Made by a program: the position numbers and the translations under genes
Shown: piece after piece, positions 45,835 to 58,184 of the stretch
Layout of the letters: every line of letters begins with the position of its first letter
Numbering within the stretch: position 1 is the first letter of the stretch
DNA from: Alopecurus myosuroides
Lineage: Eukaryota; Streptophyta; Magnoliopsida; Poales; Poaceae
Length of the DNA stretch: 64,000 bases
Direction of reading: 5' to 3'
NCBI GenBank assembly: GCA_028641055.1
Contig: CM054059.1
Span: 48,369,682 to 48,433,681, forward strand
The notes under the pieces: model-generated
What the model saw: only the letters and a program-made list of their open reading frames with translations
What the model was told of the DNA's origin: nothing
The model's database searches: none

Positions 45835-46235
45835 GATTACATTAAATTTGATGAAATTCCTCCCTTCAAAGTCAAAGATGATCCTAGCATTCAGTTAAAT
45901 GATGAAGATGTTCCATGGTTACGGCGCAATCAGAAGAAAGACAAGAAGACAAATAGAAACGGATCGTCCCTTTAGTACCGGTTGGGGACACCAACCGGGA
46001 CTAAATGGGTTAGGGTTTCGTTTGGACCAATCAGATAGAATCACACGGATCGTGTGTTTGTTTCAACCGCTTGTGAGTCGTTGGATCCGGGGTGTGTTTC
46101 TTTCCAGCTGTTGTGAGCCGTTCGATCAGGGCTACGGTGTGTTTCTTTCGAGCTGTTGTGAGCCGTTGGGATGTTTCTTAACCGTTGGATCAAAACCCTA
46201 GCTCAACACTTTGTGAGCCAGAGGACCCTATATAT
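45835..46235 (+). promoter_or_regulatory. AP2 gene promoter region, copy 2 of the duplicated segment
   Basis: A copy of 44329-44723, containing the palindrome 45971-46005 and a TATA box, CCCTATATAT (46226-46235), followed by GCACCCAGTAGCCAC, the loop sequence of the hairpin array. The fusion looks like recombination between the TATATAT of the promoter and the TATATGCACCC of a hairpin loop. The AP2 start codon is about 70 bases downstream. Confidence 0.75.
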
Positions 46236-46303
46236 GCACCCAGTAGCCACTGTCGCTCCTCGAGCGCTTCTTCTCCATCCCTCTGCACCGTCGCGCTTCC
46301 ACC

Positions 46304-46939
46304 ATGCCTCCGAGGAGGAACAACACCACCGGTTTCCGCGGCGTCCGAGCACGGCAGAACGGAATGTTCAGCGCAGATATCCGCTGGGGGGACGACCGCA
46401 TCCCCCTCGGCACCTTTGCGACGGCGGCAGAGGCAGCCCGCGCCTGGGACGCGGCGGCCTGGCGCCTCAACCGCCCGCGGTCGCTGATGAACTTCAACGA
46501 CTGCCACACAGTCTGGGAAGCGGAGGCCAGGGCGACGAAGCCACAGATCATCACTGCCGCCGACCACCTCCACCTCCGCCACCGCGCGTTTCAGGGCCTA
46601 GTCGACGCCAGGGAAGACCGCGTCGTCCGCGATTATTACCGGAACAACCCGGGGGAGGAGAGCGCCGACGAGGAGCTCTGGCAGACACGCGCGGGTCAGC
46701 GGGCGGAGCGCCGCCTCGAACGCCACCTCGCGTTAGATGCGGCTCGGGAGGTGAGGACGAGGGCGCTGCAAGAGCTTCGTCGGGCCGACCGCGCCGGCGA
46801 AGTCTGGGCCTCCGACGATCCGAGGTGGGGGCCTATCTCGGACATACCATCATGCACCTCCGATGATGACGAGGAGGTCACCGACGAGTGCTTTATTTTG
46901 TTTTTACAATTTTGTTTAGTGTTAGAATTTTTCTGTTAG
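46304..46939 (+). CDS. AP2/ERF DNA-binding-domain protein (cargo of outer CACTA)
   Basis: A single-exon frame of 211 residues starting MPPRRNNTTG. Residues about 10-68 form an AP2/ERF domain: FRGVRARQNGMFSADIRWGD, then IPLGTFATAAEAARAWDAAA and MNFND, with the conserved G-V-R, the [AS]-[ED]-I-R strand and the LGTF-AARA-DAAA helix pattern. The rest is Arg/Glu-rich helix (RHRAFQGLVDAREDRVVRDY, TRAGQRAERRLERHLALDAA). A TATA box is 70 bases upstream. The acidic tail of the inner copy is lost: after EEVTDE the frame runs into AT-rich DNA (CFILFLQFCLVLEFFC). AP2 domains bind GCC-box or DRE-like DNA. Whether this one serves the transposon or is an adopted host gene is unknown. Confidence 0.8.
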   Translation: MPPRRNNTTGFRGVRARQNGMFSADIRWGDDRIPLGTFATAAEAARAWDAAAWRLNRPRSLMNFNDCHTVWEAEARATKPQIITAADHLHLRHRAFQGLVDAREDRVVRDYYRNNPGEESADEELWQTRAGQRAERRLERHLALDAAREVRTRALQELRRADRAGEVWASDDPRWGPISDIPSCTSDDDEEVTDECFILFLQFCLVLEFFC

Positions 46940-47145
46940 AATGTTGTGTTAGAAAATTTCACTAAGTTAGTGTTAGAAAATTTCAGAAAGTTAGAATAAC
47001 TATATAATTTCAGTAAGTTAAATTTTTTCACTAAGTTACCATATTGTTCCTGTTTAACTTTCATCTTATTTCTGTTATATTTCTCAATTTACTATTTTTT
47101 ACTAAGTTATGGAATATTTACTTAGTCCGGGCAGGTTTTTAGTTC

Positions 47146-47538
47146 ATGTCTTTGTTGGACCCGCCGGGGGATGTCCGGGACTGGGCCCCGCCAGGCTGGC
47201 ATTGGGAGCTCCTTAGTACCGGGGCACGCGGCTTGGTGAGAAATCCGGGTGACGTGGTCGACCCGGATATTCTTTGGTGGCCATCGCGTGGGCCACGCTC
47301 GGTGCGGAGAGAGCCGGCCCCTGAGGAGGTGGTACAACAGCGTATCAGGGAGGAGGACGAGCACGTCCGTCGCTACATGTACTTGCTCGATAGGCAGTAT
47401 AGGCAGTATAGCAGCAGTTGGTCGATTATTAGGAGGGTTCCTTACCACGTGAGCTATGACCCTAGGAGGGTTCCTTATCTATGGATGCGTAGCACCCGTG
47501 ACTCAGCACCCCGCGGCTTAGGACCCGGTCGGAGTTAA
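47146..47538 (+). CDS. Small unrecognised protein (cargo of outer CACTA)
   Basis: A 130-residue frame, GC-rich against AT-rich flanks, rich in Arg, Pro and Trp (DWAPPGWHWELL, WWPSRGPRSVRREPAPEEVV, QRIREEDEHVRRYMYLLDRQ). No known domain is recognised. Just before the Met lies TTTTTAG, a possible splice acceptor, so it may be the second exon of a longer gene, perhaps after the AP2 frame. It sits between the AP2 gene and the second transposon gene, the same relative slot as the different small gene at 53175 in the inner element. Confidence 0.5.
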   Translation: MSLLDPPGDVRDWAPPGWHWELLSTGARGLVRNPGDVVDPDILWWPSRGPRSVRREPAPEEVVQQRIREEDEHVRRYMYLLDRQYRQYSSSWSIIRRVPYHVSYDPRRVPYLWMRSTRDSAPRGLGPGRS

Positions 47539-47777
47539 TTATTTTGAGAGATGTCACGAGACTATGTATAAGTGATATTATTCGATCGTGATGTATTAGG
47601 GTTAAAAAAATCAACCCGAGCTATGTATAACTCTTGGTGTGTCCAGAACTATTATTTCATTAATATGTCCAGAACTATTATTTTATTACTGTCCGATGAA
47701 ATAATTTCGCCAAGTGCCCGATGAAAATTTCGCTAAGTGTTCTTCATTTTATAAATTTTACTAGCAGGTGTTGAGCT

Positions 47778-50700
47778 ATGGATTCCCAAGAACCTGTACA
47801 TGATCAGCACGCCGATCAGCTCGCCGGAATGGGTGAGGCGGAGAAGGAAAGATACGTGTGCCAGATGATTTTTGATAATGCACTGGTAGAAAATAGGCCT
47901 TCGGTACGCCCCCATTAGTCCCCAAAATAATGGACCCGCGACCATAGGGGTCTTTAGTCACGGTTCGGGACGAGACCCGCGACCAATAGTCTGGGCCCAG
48001 CGCGCTCGGCCCACAGCTGGCGGAGGGGAGGGGATTTAGTCCCGGTTGGCCAGACCAACGGGGACTAATAGGTCCTCGGGCCGGCCCCACGGCCTTTAGC
48101 CGCGGTTGTCCAGGTGAACCGGGACTAAAGGCCCATCCCTATATATAGGACTCACCTCGCTGCACTTGGCCACATTTGCTCACAATATTCACAAGGGGGT
48201 GGTGGGTATGCTTTTGGTTCCTACTATGCACACAAGGTGTTCGATGAAATGCCCCATAGCATGAAACACACTTGAGCGTTTTCATTTATTTTACCTCCGT
48301 GATCGCGGTTAGCAACTTGAACCTTTCATGATTTGTATTATTTCCAGCTAGCTAGTTAGTTTAACAGATGCATGATGGTTAATTATATACTTTATATAAT
48401 AATAATGCAGATGAATCGGCAATGGATGTACGGTAACCGACTCTCCGGTGAGTTCACTACGGGTTTGAAAGATTTCCTCGTAGTGGCAAATGCGAACAAA
48501 CAGCGAGGTTTTATTATGTGTCCATGTGCTGAATGTAAGAATGAGAAGGGTCACTCCTCCTCAAGAGTCGTTCACATGCACCTGCTTCGGCACGGTTTCA
48601 TGCCAAGCTATAATTGTTGGACCAAGCATGGAGAAAGAGGGGTTAGAATGGAAGAAGATGAAGAAGAGGATGATATCGATTTCAACTATCATGACCTTTT
48701 CGGTGATACTTTCATGGAGGATGATGCTGAAGGTGGGGAAGGGTTTGGTGAAGGTGAAGAAGAGGCACATGATGAGCCCGCTGATGATCTTGGTCGGACC
48801 ATTGCTGATGCACGGAGACGCTGCGAAACTGACAAGGAGAGGGAGAATTTGGATCGCATGTTAGAGGATCACACGAAGTCACTGTACCCAGGATGCGACA
48901 ATAGTCTGAAAAAGCTGGGCTCCACACTGGATTTGCTGAAATGGAAGGCACGGGAAGGTGTAGCTGACTCATCATTTGAAAATTTGCTGAAAATTTTGAA
49001 GAATATGCTTCCGAAGAATAACGAGTTGCCCACCAGTACGTACGAAGCAAAGAAGGTTGTGTGCCCTCTAGGTTTAGAGATTCTGAAGATACATGCATGC
49101 ATTAACGACTGCGTCCTCTACCGCGGTGCATACGAGGATTTGAATGAATGCCCTGTATGCACTGCATTGCGTTATAAGATCAGAGGCGATGACCCTGGTG
49201 ACGATGTTGAGGGCGAGAAACCCAGGAAGAGGGTTCCCGCCAAGGTGATGTGGTATGCTCCTATAATACCTCGGTTGAAACGCCTGTTCAGGAACAAAGA
49301 TCATGCCAAGTTGTTGCGATGGCACAAAGAGGACCGTAAGTCCGACGGGGAGTTGAGACACCCCGCTGATGGAACGCAATGGAGAAAGATCGACAGAGAG
49401 TTCAAAGATTTTGCAGCTGACGCAAGGAACATAAGATTTGGTCTAAGTACTGATGGCATGAATCCTTTTGGCGAGCAGAGCTCCAGCCATAGCACCTGGC
49501 CCGTGACTCTATGCATCTACAACCTTCCTCCTTGGTTGTGCATGAAGCGGAAGTTCATTATGATGCCAGTGCTCATCCAAGGTCCGAAGCAACCCGGCAA
49601 CGACATCGATGTGTACCTAAGGCCATTAGTTGATGAACTTTTACAATTGTGGGGCAAACCTGGTGTACCTGTGTGGGATGAGCACAAAGAAGAGGAATTT
49701 AACCTACGAGCGTTGCTTTTTGTAACCATCAACGATTGGCCTGCTCTCAGTAACCTTTCTGGACAGTCAAATAAGGGATACAAAGCATGCACGCACTGCT
49801 TACATGAGACTGAAAGTGTATTTTTGGATAACTGTAGGAAGAACGTGTACCTGGGTCATCGTCGATTTCTTCCCCGAAATCATAACGTAAGAAAGAAAGG
49901 CAAGCATTTCAACGGCAAGGCAGATCACCGGCCGAAGCCTGCGGAACGTACTGGAGATGAGATATTTGATATGGTCAAGGATTTGAATGTCATCTTTGGA
50001 AAGGGTCCTGGCGGACAATCAGTTCCGCAGGGAGTTGACGGGCACGTACCCATGTGGAAAAAGAAATCGATATTTTGGGAGCTACAGTATTGGAAAGTCC
50101 TAGATGTCCGCTCTGCAATCGACGTGATGCATGTTACGAAGAATGTTTGCGTGAACCTGCTAAGCTTCTTGGGCGTGTATGGGAAGACAAAGGATACAAA
50201 GGAAGCACGGCGGGATCAACAACTTTTGAAAGACCCAGATGACCGGCATCCGGAATGGTTTCAAGGTCGTGCCAGCTACGCTCTTACGAAAGAAGAGAAG
50301 GTCATTTTTTTTGAATGCCTGAGCAGTATGAAGGTCCCGTCTGGCTTCTCGTCGAATATAAAGGGAATAATAAACATGGCGGAGAAAAAGTTCCAAAACC
50401 TGAAGTCTCACGACTGCCACGTGATTATGACGCAATTGCTTCCGATTGCTTTGAGGGGCCTCCTACAGGAAAATGTTCGAGTAGCCATTGTGAAGCTGTG
50501 TGCATTCCTCAATGCAATCTCTCAGAAGGTAATCAGTCCAGAAGATCTACCACGGTTACAGAACGATGTGGTCCAATGTCTTGTCAGTTTTGAGTTGCTG
50601 TTTCCACCATCCTTCTTCGATATTATGACGCACCTCCTGGTCCACCTAGTCGAAGAGATTTCCATTCTCGGTCCTGTATTTCTACACAATATGTTCCCCT

Positions 50701-53700
50701 TCGAGAGGTTTATGGGAGTATTAAAGAAATATGTTCGTAATCGTGCTAGGCCAGAAGGAAGCATCGTAAAGGGCTATGGAAATGAGGAGGTAATTGAGTT
50801 CTGTATTGACTATGTTCCTGACCTTAAGCCGATTGGTATTCCTCAATCGCGGCACGAGGGGAGACTAAGTGGAAGAGGCACGATCGGAAGAAAATCAACG
50901 ATATGTATGGACGGTCATTCTATGACTGAAGCACACTACACAGTTCTGCAAAATTCGAGCTTGGTGGCTCCGTACTTCGAGCAACACAAGAATATTTTAC
51001 GCTCGAACAACCCGGGGAAGCCTGAATCATGGATTAGAAAGGCCCACATGGAGACTTTCGGCAGTTGGTTGCGAAAACATTTAATGAATGACAATGATGT
51101 TGAAGATCAGCTGTACATGTTGGCCAAGACACCATCTTCGACTATCACGACTTTCCAAGGGTACGAGATTAATGGGAATACATTTTACACGATCTCCCAA
51201 GATAAAAAGAGCACCAACCAAAACAGTGGTGTCCGCTTTGATGCAGCAACCGAGATTGGGCAAAAGGTCACATATTATGGTTACATAGAGGAGATATGGG
51301 AACTTGACTACGGACCCTATTTTAAGGTCCCTTTGTTCCGGTGCAAATGGTTCAAGCTAACAGGAGGTGGGGTAAAGGTGGACGAGCAATACGGAATGAC
51401 AATGGTGGATTTCGACAATCTTGGTTACCTTGACGAACCATTCGTCCTAGCCAAAGATGTCGCTCAGGTTTTCTATTTGAAGGACATGAGTAGCAAACCG
51501 AGGAAACGGAAAGATAAGAAAACGATCAGTGCATCATGCGATGATCCAAAGCGTCACATTGTTCTTTCAGGGAAAAGAAACATCGTGGGAGTGGAGGACA
51601 AGACAGACATGTCAGAAGATTATAATATGTTTGGTGAAATTCCGCCCTTCAAAGTGAACTCTGACCCAAGCATTAAGTTAAATGATGAGGATGCTCCATG
51701 GATACGTCCAAATCGTAAGAAAGCGGGGACACAAGGAAAGAATTGATGTGTAATAATTTATTGTACCAAACTTTGTTGAATGGATCATGTTTAATGGATC
51801 ATTTTGAATTATATTATCTCTAATTAATTTATTGTACCAAACTTTTACTAAAAACAGAAAACAGACGCGCTAGCGCGCCGCAGTGTCGCCGGAATGCAAA
51901 TTCTTTTATTAAAAAGAGAAAACAGACGAACACTAGCTACTCCTCGCCGTCGTCGTCGGGGAACTCGTCGGTGACCTCCTCCGGGTCATCATCGTCGCCG
52001 AACTCGTCCGTGACCTCCTCGTCGTCGTCGGAGGTGCATGATGGTATGTCCGAGATAGGCCCCCACCTCGGATCGTCGGAGGCCCAGACTTCGCCGGCGC
52101 GGTCGGCCCGACGAAGCTCCTGCAGCGCCCTCGTCCTCGCCTCCCGAGCGGCATCTAACGCGAGGTGGCGTTCGAGGCGGCGCTCCGCCCGCTGACCCGC
52201 GCGGGTCTGCCAGAGCTCCTCGTCGGCGCTCTCCTCCCCCGGGTTGTTCCGGTAATACTCGCGGACGACGCGGTCTTCCCTGGCGTCGACTAGGCCCTGA
52301 AACGCGCGGTGGCGGAGGTGGAGGTGGTCGGCGGCAGTGATGATCTGCGGCTTCGGCGCCCTGGCCTCCGCTTCCCAGACGGTGTGGCAGTCGTTGAAGT
52401 TCATCAGCGACCGCGGGCGGTTGAGGCGCCAGGCCGCCGCGTCCCAGGCGCGGGCTGCCTCCGCCGCCGTCGCAAAGGTGCCGAGGGGGATGCGGTCGTC
52501 CCCCCAGCGGATATCTGCGCTGAACATTCCGTTCTGCCGTGCTCGCACGCCGCGGAAGCCGGTGGTGCTGTTCCTCCTCGGAGGCATGGTGGAAGCGCGA
52601 CGGTGCGTGGAGAGGAGAAGACGCGCTCGAGGCGCGACAGTTTATACCGCGCCCTCCTGGCCACGCGTCACAAACTACCGCGCCACGCGTCGCAACTCCC
52701 GCGCCACGCGTCACAATTCCCGCAAATAGTTGCACATTACAGCCCTACCAAATGCCCGGTAGGACGTATGATGGCGAATCCGGATGTTTTGTATTTGCTC
52801 GATGAACTGACCGGTGTATGAAGGTGGGCTATATATAGGGTCCTCTGGCTCACAAAGTGGTGCTAGGGTTTTGATCCAACGGTTAAGAAACCACCTCATC
52901 CACGGCTCACAACAACTCGAAAGAAACACACCGTAGCCCTGATCGAACGGCTCACAACAGCTCAAAAGAAACACACCCCGGATCCAACGACTCAGAAGCG
53001 CTTTAAAGAAACACACGATCCGTGTGATTCTATCTGATTGGTCCAAACGAAACCCTAACCCATTTAGTCCCGGTTGGTGTCCCCAACCGGGACTAAAGGG
53101 ATGTTTTCTTCTCGCTATATATATGTGCATTGCCACACCATTGGCATAAACACATACAAACTCACCACTCTCTCATGGCTTCTACCGTACCCACTCTAAC
53201 ATTCAACCAGGCCGAGGCACTTTTCGCCTCGAACTACCCCTGCCCGCCCGGCTACAGTGTTCCCGCCGGTTGGATGCTGAGCGCCGGAGGAGTGCCGGTC
53301 CCTCCTCTTCCTCAAGGTGTGGCACGTCGGGCGGCCATCACGAACCATTATTACAACGAGCTCACGCCGGAGCAGCGGAGAGATCCCAGCTGGCATCCCG
53401 ATAACCAACATACTTGGGATGCCTTCTTCATCAATCGGCGTGAGAGGGCGCTCGCCAGGTATGAGGAGGACGGCCTGCCTCCTGGGAACTTTCACGAGGC
53501 CGGTCGTCGGCTATGGTGGTCCGGCCGGACTCTACAGAGCGTCATGGACTACATCAGGGCCGGCGATAACCCCCGCCTGCGCTACCCTCAGGCCCAGTCC
53601 TGGGCTCTGAATTTTCTCATGTCGTAGGCCTAGGCAGGAGTATGACTAGCAGCAGATATCAGATCATGCATGCATCTATGCTCTCCGTTTAGGTTTAGAT

Positions 53701-56700
53701 CCACTCTTGCCATTATGTACTGCCTTTTTTATCTATGGGAATTTTTAAGATTGGAAAAAGAATTAGTTCTATTTTTCTGAATTTTCTGATATATTATTTG
53801 TATTTTTAAGATTGGAAAAAGAATTAGTTTTATTTTTCTGAATTTTCTGATATATTATTTGTATTTTTAAGGTTGCACGCATCTATTATTTCTATTCGAA
53901 TAACCACCTTTAGTCGCGGTTCGTGTCACGAACCGGGACTAAAGGCTCGTTCTGCGCGGGAACGAGAAAGCCGCGAAAATTTTCACCATTAGTCCCGGTT
54001 CGTGACACCACCCGGGACTAAAGGCCCGCGGAGGGTACCCCAGCGGACCTTTAGTCCCGGTTCGTGACACCACCCGGGACTAAAGGCTGGAACTATATAT
54101 GTGGATGCCTTCCTGCCCCAAAATTTTCTAAGTCACAAACCCTCTTCTTCCCTCGCGCCGGCGCCTGCTCGTCTTTCTGCCCCGTCGCCGTCGCCCGCGC
54201 AGAGGACCGCGCCGTCTCCATCGCCGTCGCCGTCGCCGTCGTCGAGCCCTTCTCTCCACCGCCTCCACCCTGCTCCGCCCCCGTCCCGTCGCCGTCTCTC
54301 CGGTAGGTTCCCCGCGGGCCGTCGCCGTCGCCCTAGATCCAACGCGCGAACGCCATCGAACGGAGACCACGAATCACGCGCGAACGCGCCGCCCTCGAAC
54401 GGCGACCACGAACTGAGAACGCGCCGCCCTCGCGCTCGCTACCGCGGCCAGATTCGCCGCCGGCGAGACAACAGTGGCCGTGGCCTGGTCCCCATCTCCG
54501 TCCCCTCCCCCGTGGCGAGCACCACAGTGGCCTCCTCCCCATCTCCGTTCCCTCCCCCGTGGCCGGAATCGTCGGAATCGCCGGAGACCCGAGAGCCTGA
54601 ACTGCCACCGCCGGCCACCGTGTGACGCCAGGGGTGACGTCATCATGACGTCACCTGGCCACGTGTTGACGAGTTTTTTTAATGACGTCATCATGACACG
54701 TGGGGCCCACTGTATATGGAATTACAGAACATAATTAAATCTTCTAAATTAAATAACTTTTAATTTATAATTCCAAAAATTATGGAAAAATATGCAAAAT
54801 GTTCACAAAAATGTAAGCTATCTGTTTATATCATTATCATTCATGTTTGACAAAGTTTAAAATGAGACCATATTTGAATTTGAGTTAAATTCATTAAAAT
54901 AATGAAAGTAAGTTTTAATTCAATAAATTCAGAATATTAAGTATAATATACCAAAATGACCAGAAAAGCAAATGCAACCTAGCTATGGGGTTCTCCAAGT
55001 CATTTGAGCGACCCTACCAATCTGTTTTCCCTCTTTCTACGACAATATTTGCTAAGTCTCCTATATACTTAATTAATTTTTACTACATGCATGTCTGCAG
55101 GAGTGACATATGGCAGACAATAGAGACCTGACGGCGGAACAGGTGGCTGAAGGTTATATATTAGATATCATAGCCGGAGGAGGAACAGACATTGACGATG
55201 ATGTAATCTCTTCTTATCTGAACCTTGAGGATCAATAAGGTGAAGGAGGAACAGACATTGTCGATGATCAAGGAGGTGAAGAAGGAACAGACATTGTCGA
55301 TGATCAAGGAGGTGAAGGAATGGACATTGATGACGGAGGTCAACCGTCGACAAACGACGATCTCCAATTGCAAAGAACAACCACCTCCGGCGAGGTATAT
55401 ATTTTAGCCCTCGGTCTTATTTTAGCCCTCGGTCCAATTGCAAAGACTAACGCGCGCGACTCTCTTTCTTATTTTAGCCCTCGGTCGGATCTAGTATGAC
55501 AAAGCGTGGCAAATCCAAGGCGATGAAAGATTCCGAAATATATACCATCGAATCAGTCAGTCAAATCGGCAAGCCCCTACAGCACACCACAAAGTTTATC
55601 AACGAATGCGGAGTCATTGTTAGAGACGTCGTCCCGATCACCGTCCAGGAATGGAAGGAGCCAAAGAAAGCACGTGTTGGTTTCACTTATGTCGACAAGA
55701 GAACGAAAAAGATTATGTTTAGAAAGCTTATTGCACATTTCATTCTACCTCCGGAATACAACAAAAAAGATGAATTCGGTCAGGACGTTCCGGGTGGACG
55801 TGAGAGGAGGAGGATAGTCAAAGAGTTCGCTCTTCAGAAGATGGCCGAAGCATTCCGGAACTTCAAGAAAAAATTGTTCCGTGAATATGTCAGCCAGGGC
55901 AAGACTCCGATTTTCACTGGACAATATGAGAAACTGAGAGATGATTGGACAGAATTTGTGACGCAACATAAATCGGAGCATTTCAAGGAAATGTCAGCAA
56001 AAAATAAGGCTAATGCGAAAAAGAAACAGTACCATCATGTTATGGGGCCAGGAGGATACCGCGTTTCGGCGCCTAAGTGGCAGGCAATGGAGGACGGCCT
56101 AAGGGCAAGAGGAATCCGTCTAGGTACAGAGGGATGGGACGAAAGAGCCAAAATGTGGTGGTACGGGCATGGGGGATCGCTAGACCCGGAGACAGGGGAG
56201 TGTGTTCACCGGCAGAAAAAGTTTGCTCCCACAAAAGAACTTGTTGACGCAATGACCAAAGCTCAACAGGGCAAGATCACGTTCAACAGAGAGAGAGACC
56301 AACTGACAGTTGCCCTCGGAAATCCTGAACACGGAGGACATATACGAGGCAAAGGCAGAATGCCGTGGAAAGTAGGGTTTTCCCAGGAGGGTGACCCGTA
56401 CTGTTACAGAAGCCGTAGGAGAGGTACGGACCGGGCTGCAGATGAACTGGCGAATCTTGCAATGGAAGTTTCTGACCTGAAGAAGGTCGTGGCGGGAATA
56501 CTTGAGAAAGAAAAAGCGTCGGCTGCAGGGCCGCATCAAGAACATGCAACGGATCTCGGAAGCCAGCAGCGGAGAAGCAGCGTGGCTTCCACGGAGGCCC
56601 CGACTGCAGGTGCTAATGCACCGATGATCGAGAGTCGTGCACCGGAGCCTCACTACCCCGTGGATGACGTAAAGGAGATGAAAGAATGTGATCTGCATTA

Positions 56701-58123
56701 TCCCGTGGGGAACATTTCCATGAAGGTGGCTACCGGCAGTGCTTTACCCTATACACCTGGAGCACTCCATCACAACAACCCCATTCCATATGGCTATGCT
56801 CGTGTCACGGTGGAAGACATAGTCCAAGCGTTTGAGGACCTGGAGATTGACATAGCTACACCCGAAGGGGAGAGAAGACTTGGAGATGTCAAGCGCCAGT
56901 TCATTCTATGGAAAAAGAAGTACATAGTGTTTCCAGGCGAGACGCCAAGGCTAACAAGTCCACCCCCCTACGATGGTGCAGGTGCTGGTGGTGGTGGTGG
57001 TGCTAGTGCTGGTTCACCTACGCCTCCTTCACGCCATTCGACGCCGTCCCCCGATCTTCCTCCTCCGGTGGTTAAGCAGCCGTCGCCCACGATTCCTCCT
57101 CCGGAGGAAAAGCAGACGTCTCCCACTATTCCTCCTCCGGAGGAAAAGCAGACGTCGTCGCCCCCCATTCCTCCTCCGGAGGATAAGCGGACGTCGCCCC
57201 CCATTCCTCCTCCGGAGGATAAGCAGACGTCGCCCCCCATTCCTCCTCCAGCGAAGAAACAGAAGCAGGCGGGCAGCAAGGGAACACGCTCTTGGTCTAT
57301 TAACCCGGACCCTTATGTACCTAAGACCACACGGGTACCGGAGCCATCACTGAAGCCTCTCACCCCAAGGCCTTGGGAACTTAGTGATGCTGAAACCAAA
57401 TTGGTCGTGAAGGCTGACGTTGAGAAATGGAAGGGCAAACTGAAGGCGCTAAAGGAGCCTGAGCCCAAGGAAGTATTCCCTCCGATTGTAGACTATTGGG
57501 CTACGGATTTTTTATCGACAGTGTCCCAATCCGTGAAGAATTTGCCTAAAGACTATGATATTGAACTTCGTAAGCAAGCAGGAATATTGGAGGAGGAGAA
57601 AAAAAAAGCAAAAATGATACAAAGCGGGAAACAAGTTGCCCAGCTCCGGATGCAGAGTAAACAATCGATATCCCCCCTCATAGTGAAAGCCGCTCCGGAA
57701 CATGACCCCGAGGTCATAAATGCTGTGACAGCAATGGGATTGACTGTAGCTACTGCCATGCAAAATGCGTCCGAGGCCGGTATGTCTCTCCGTGCCTTTT
57801 TAGACATGGACGATATGCCAGTGGCTGATGTAGCATTAAAATATGTGAAGAAAGGGCCTCTCGTCGAGCCTGCGAATGAAAAGGATCTACCACCACTAAT
57901 GCAAAGTCTGCTACGTTGGTACAAAGATTTCATAACTTTTACCGACAAAGAATATGTGTATGTGGATTATACAGAGGAGCATCACACCAAAAAGTACTCT
58001 GTAACAGTTGAGTTGAGTGAATTGTTCCAACTGTTCAATATGCGTGAGCTCGACAAATCTATCCTGAGTTGCTACGTTCTGTAAGTGATTTATTTCTACC
58101 TCATCTCGTTCTTCATTTGCCTA

Positions 58124-58184
<61 letters not shown>

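Noticed and set aside
54101..54625. Pro/Ser-rich frame before the inner protease gene
   Set aside because: Low complexity, open on both strands and containing a likely splice donor; treated as untranslated leader.
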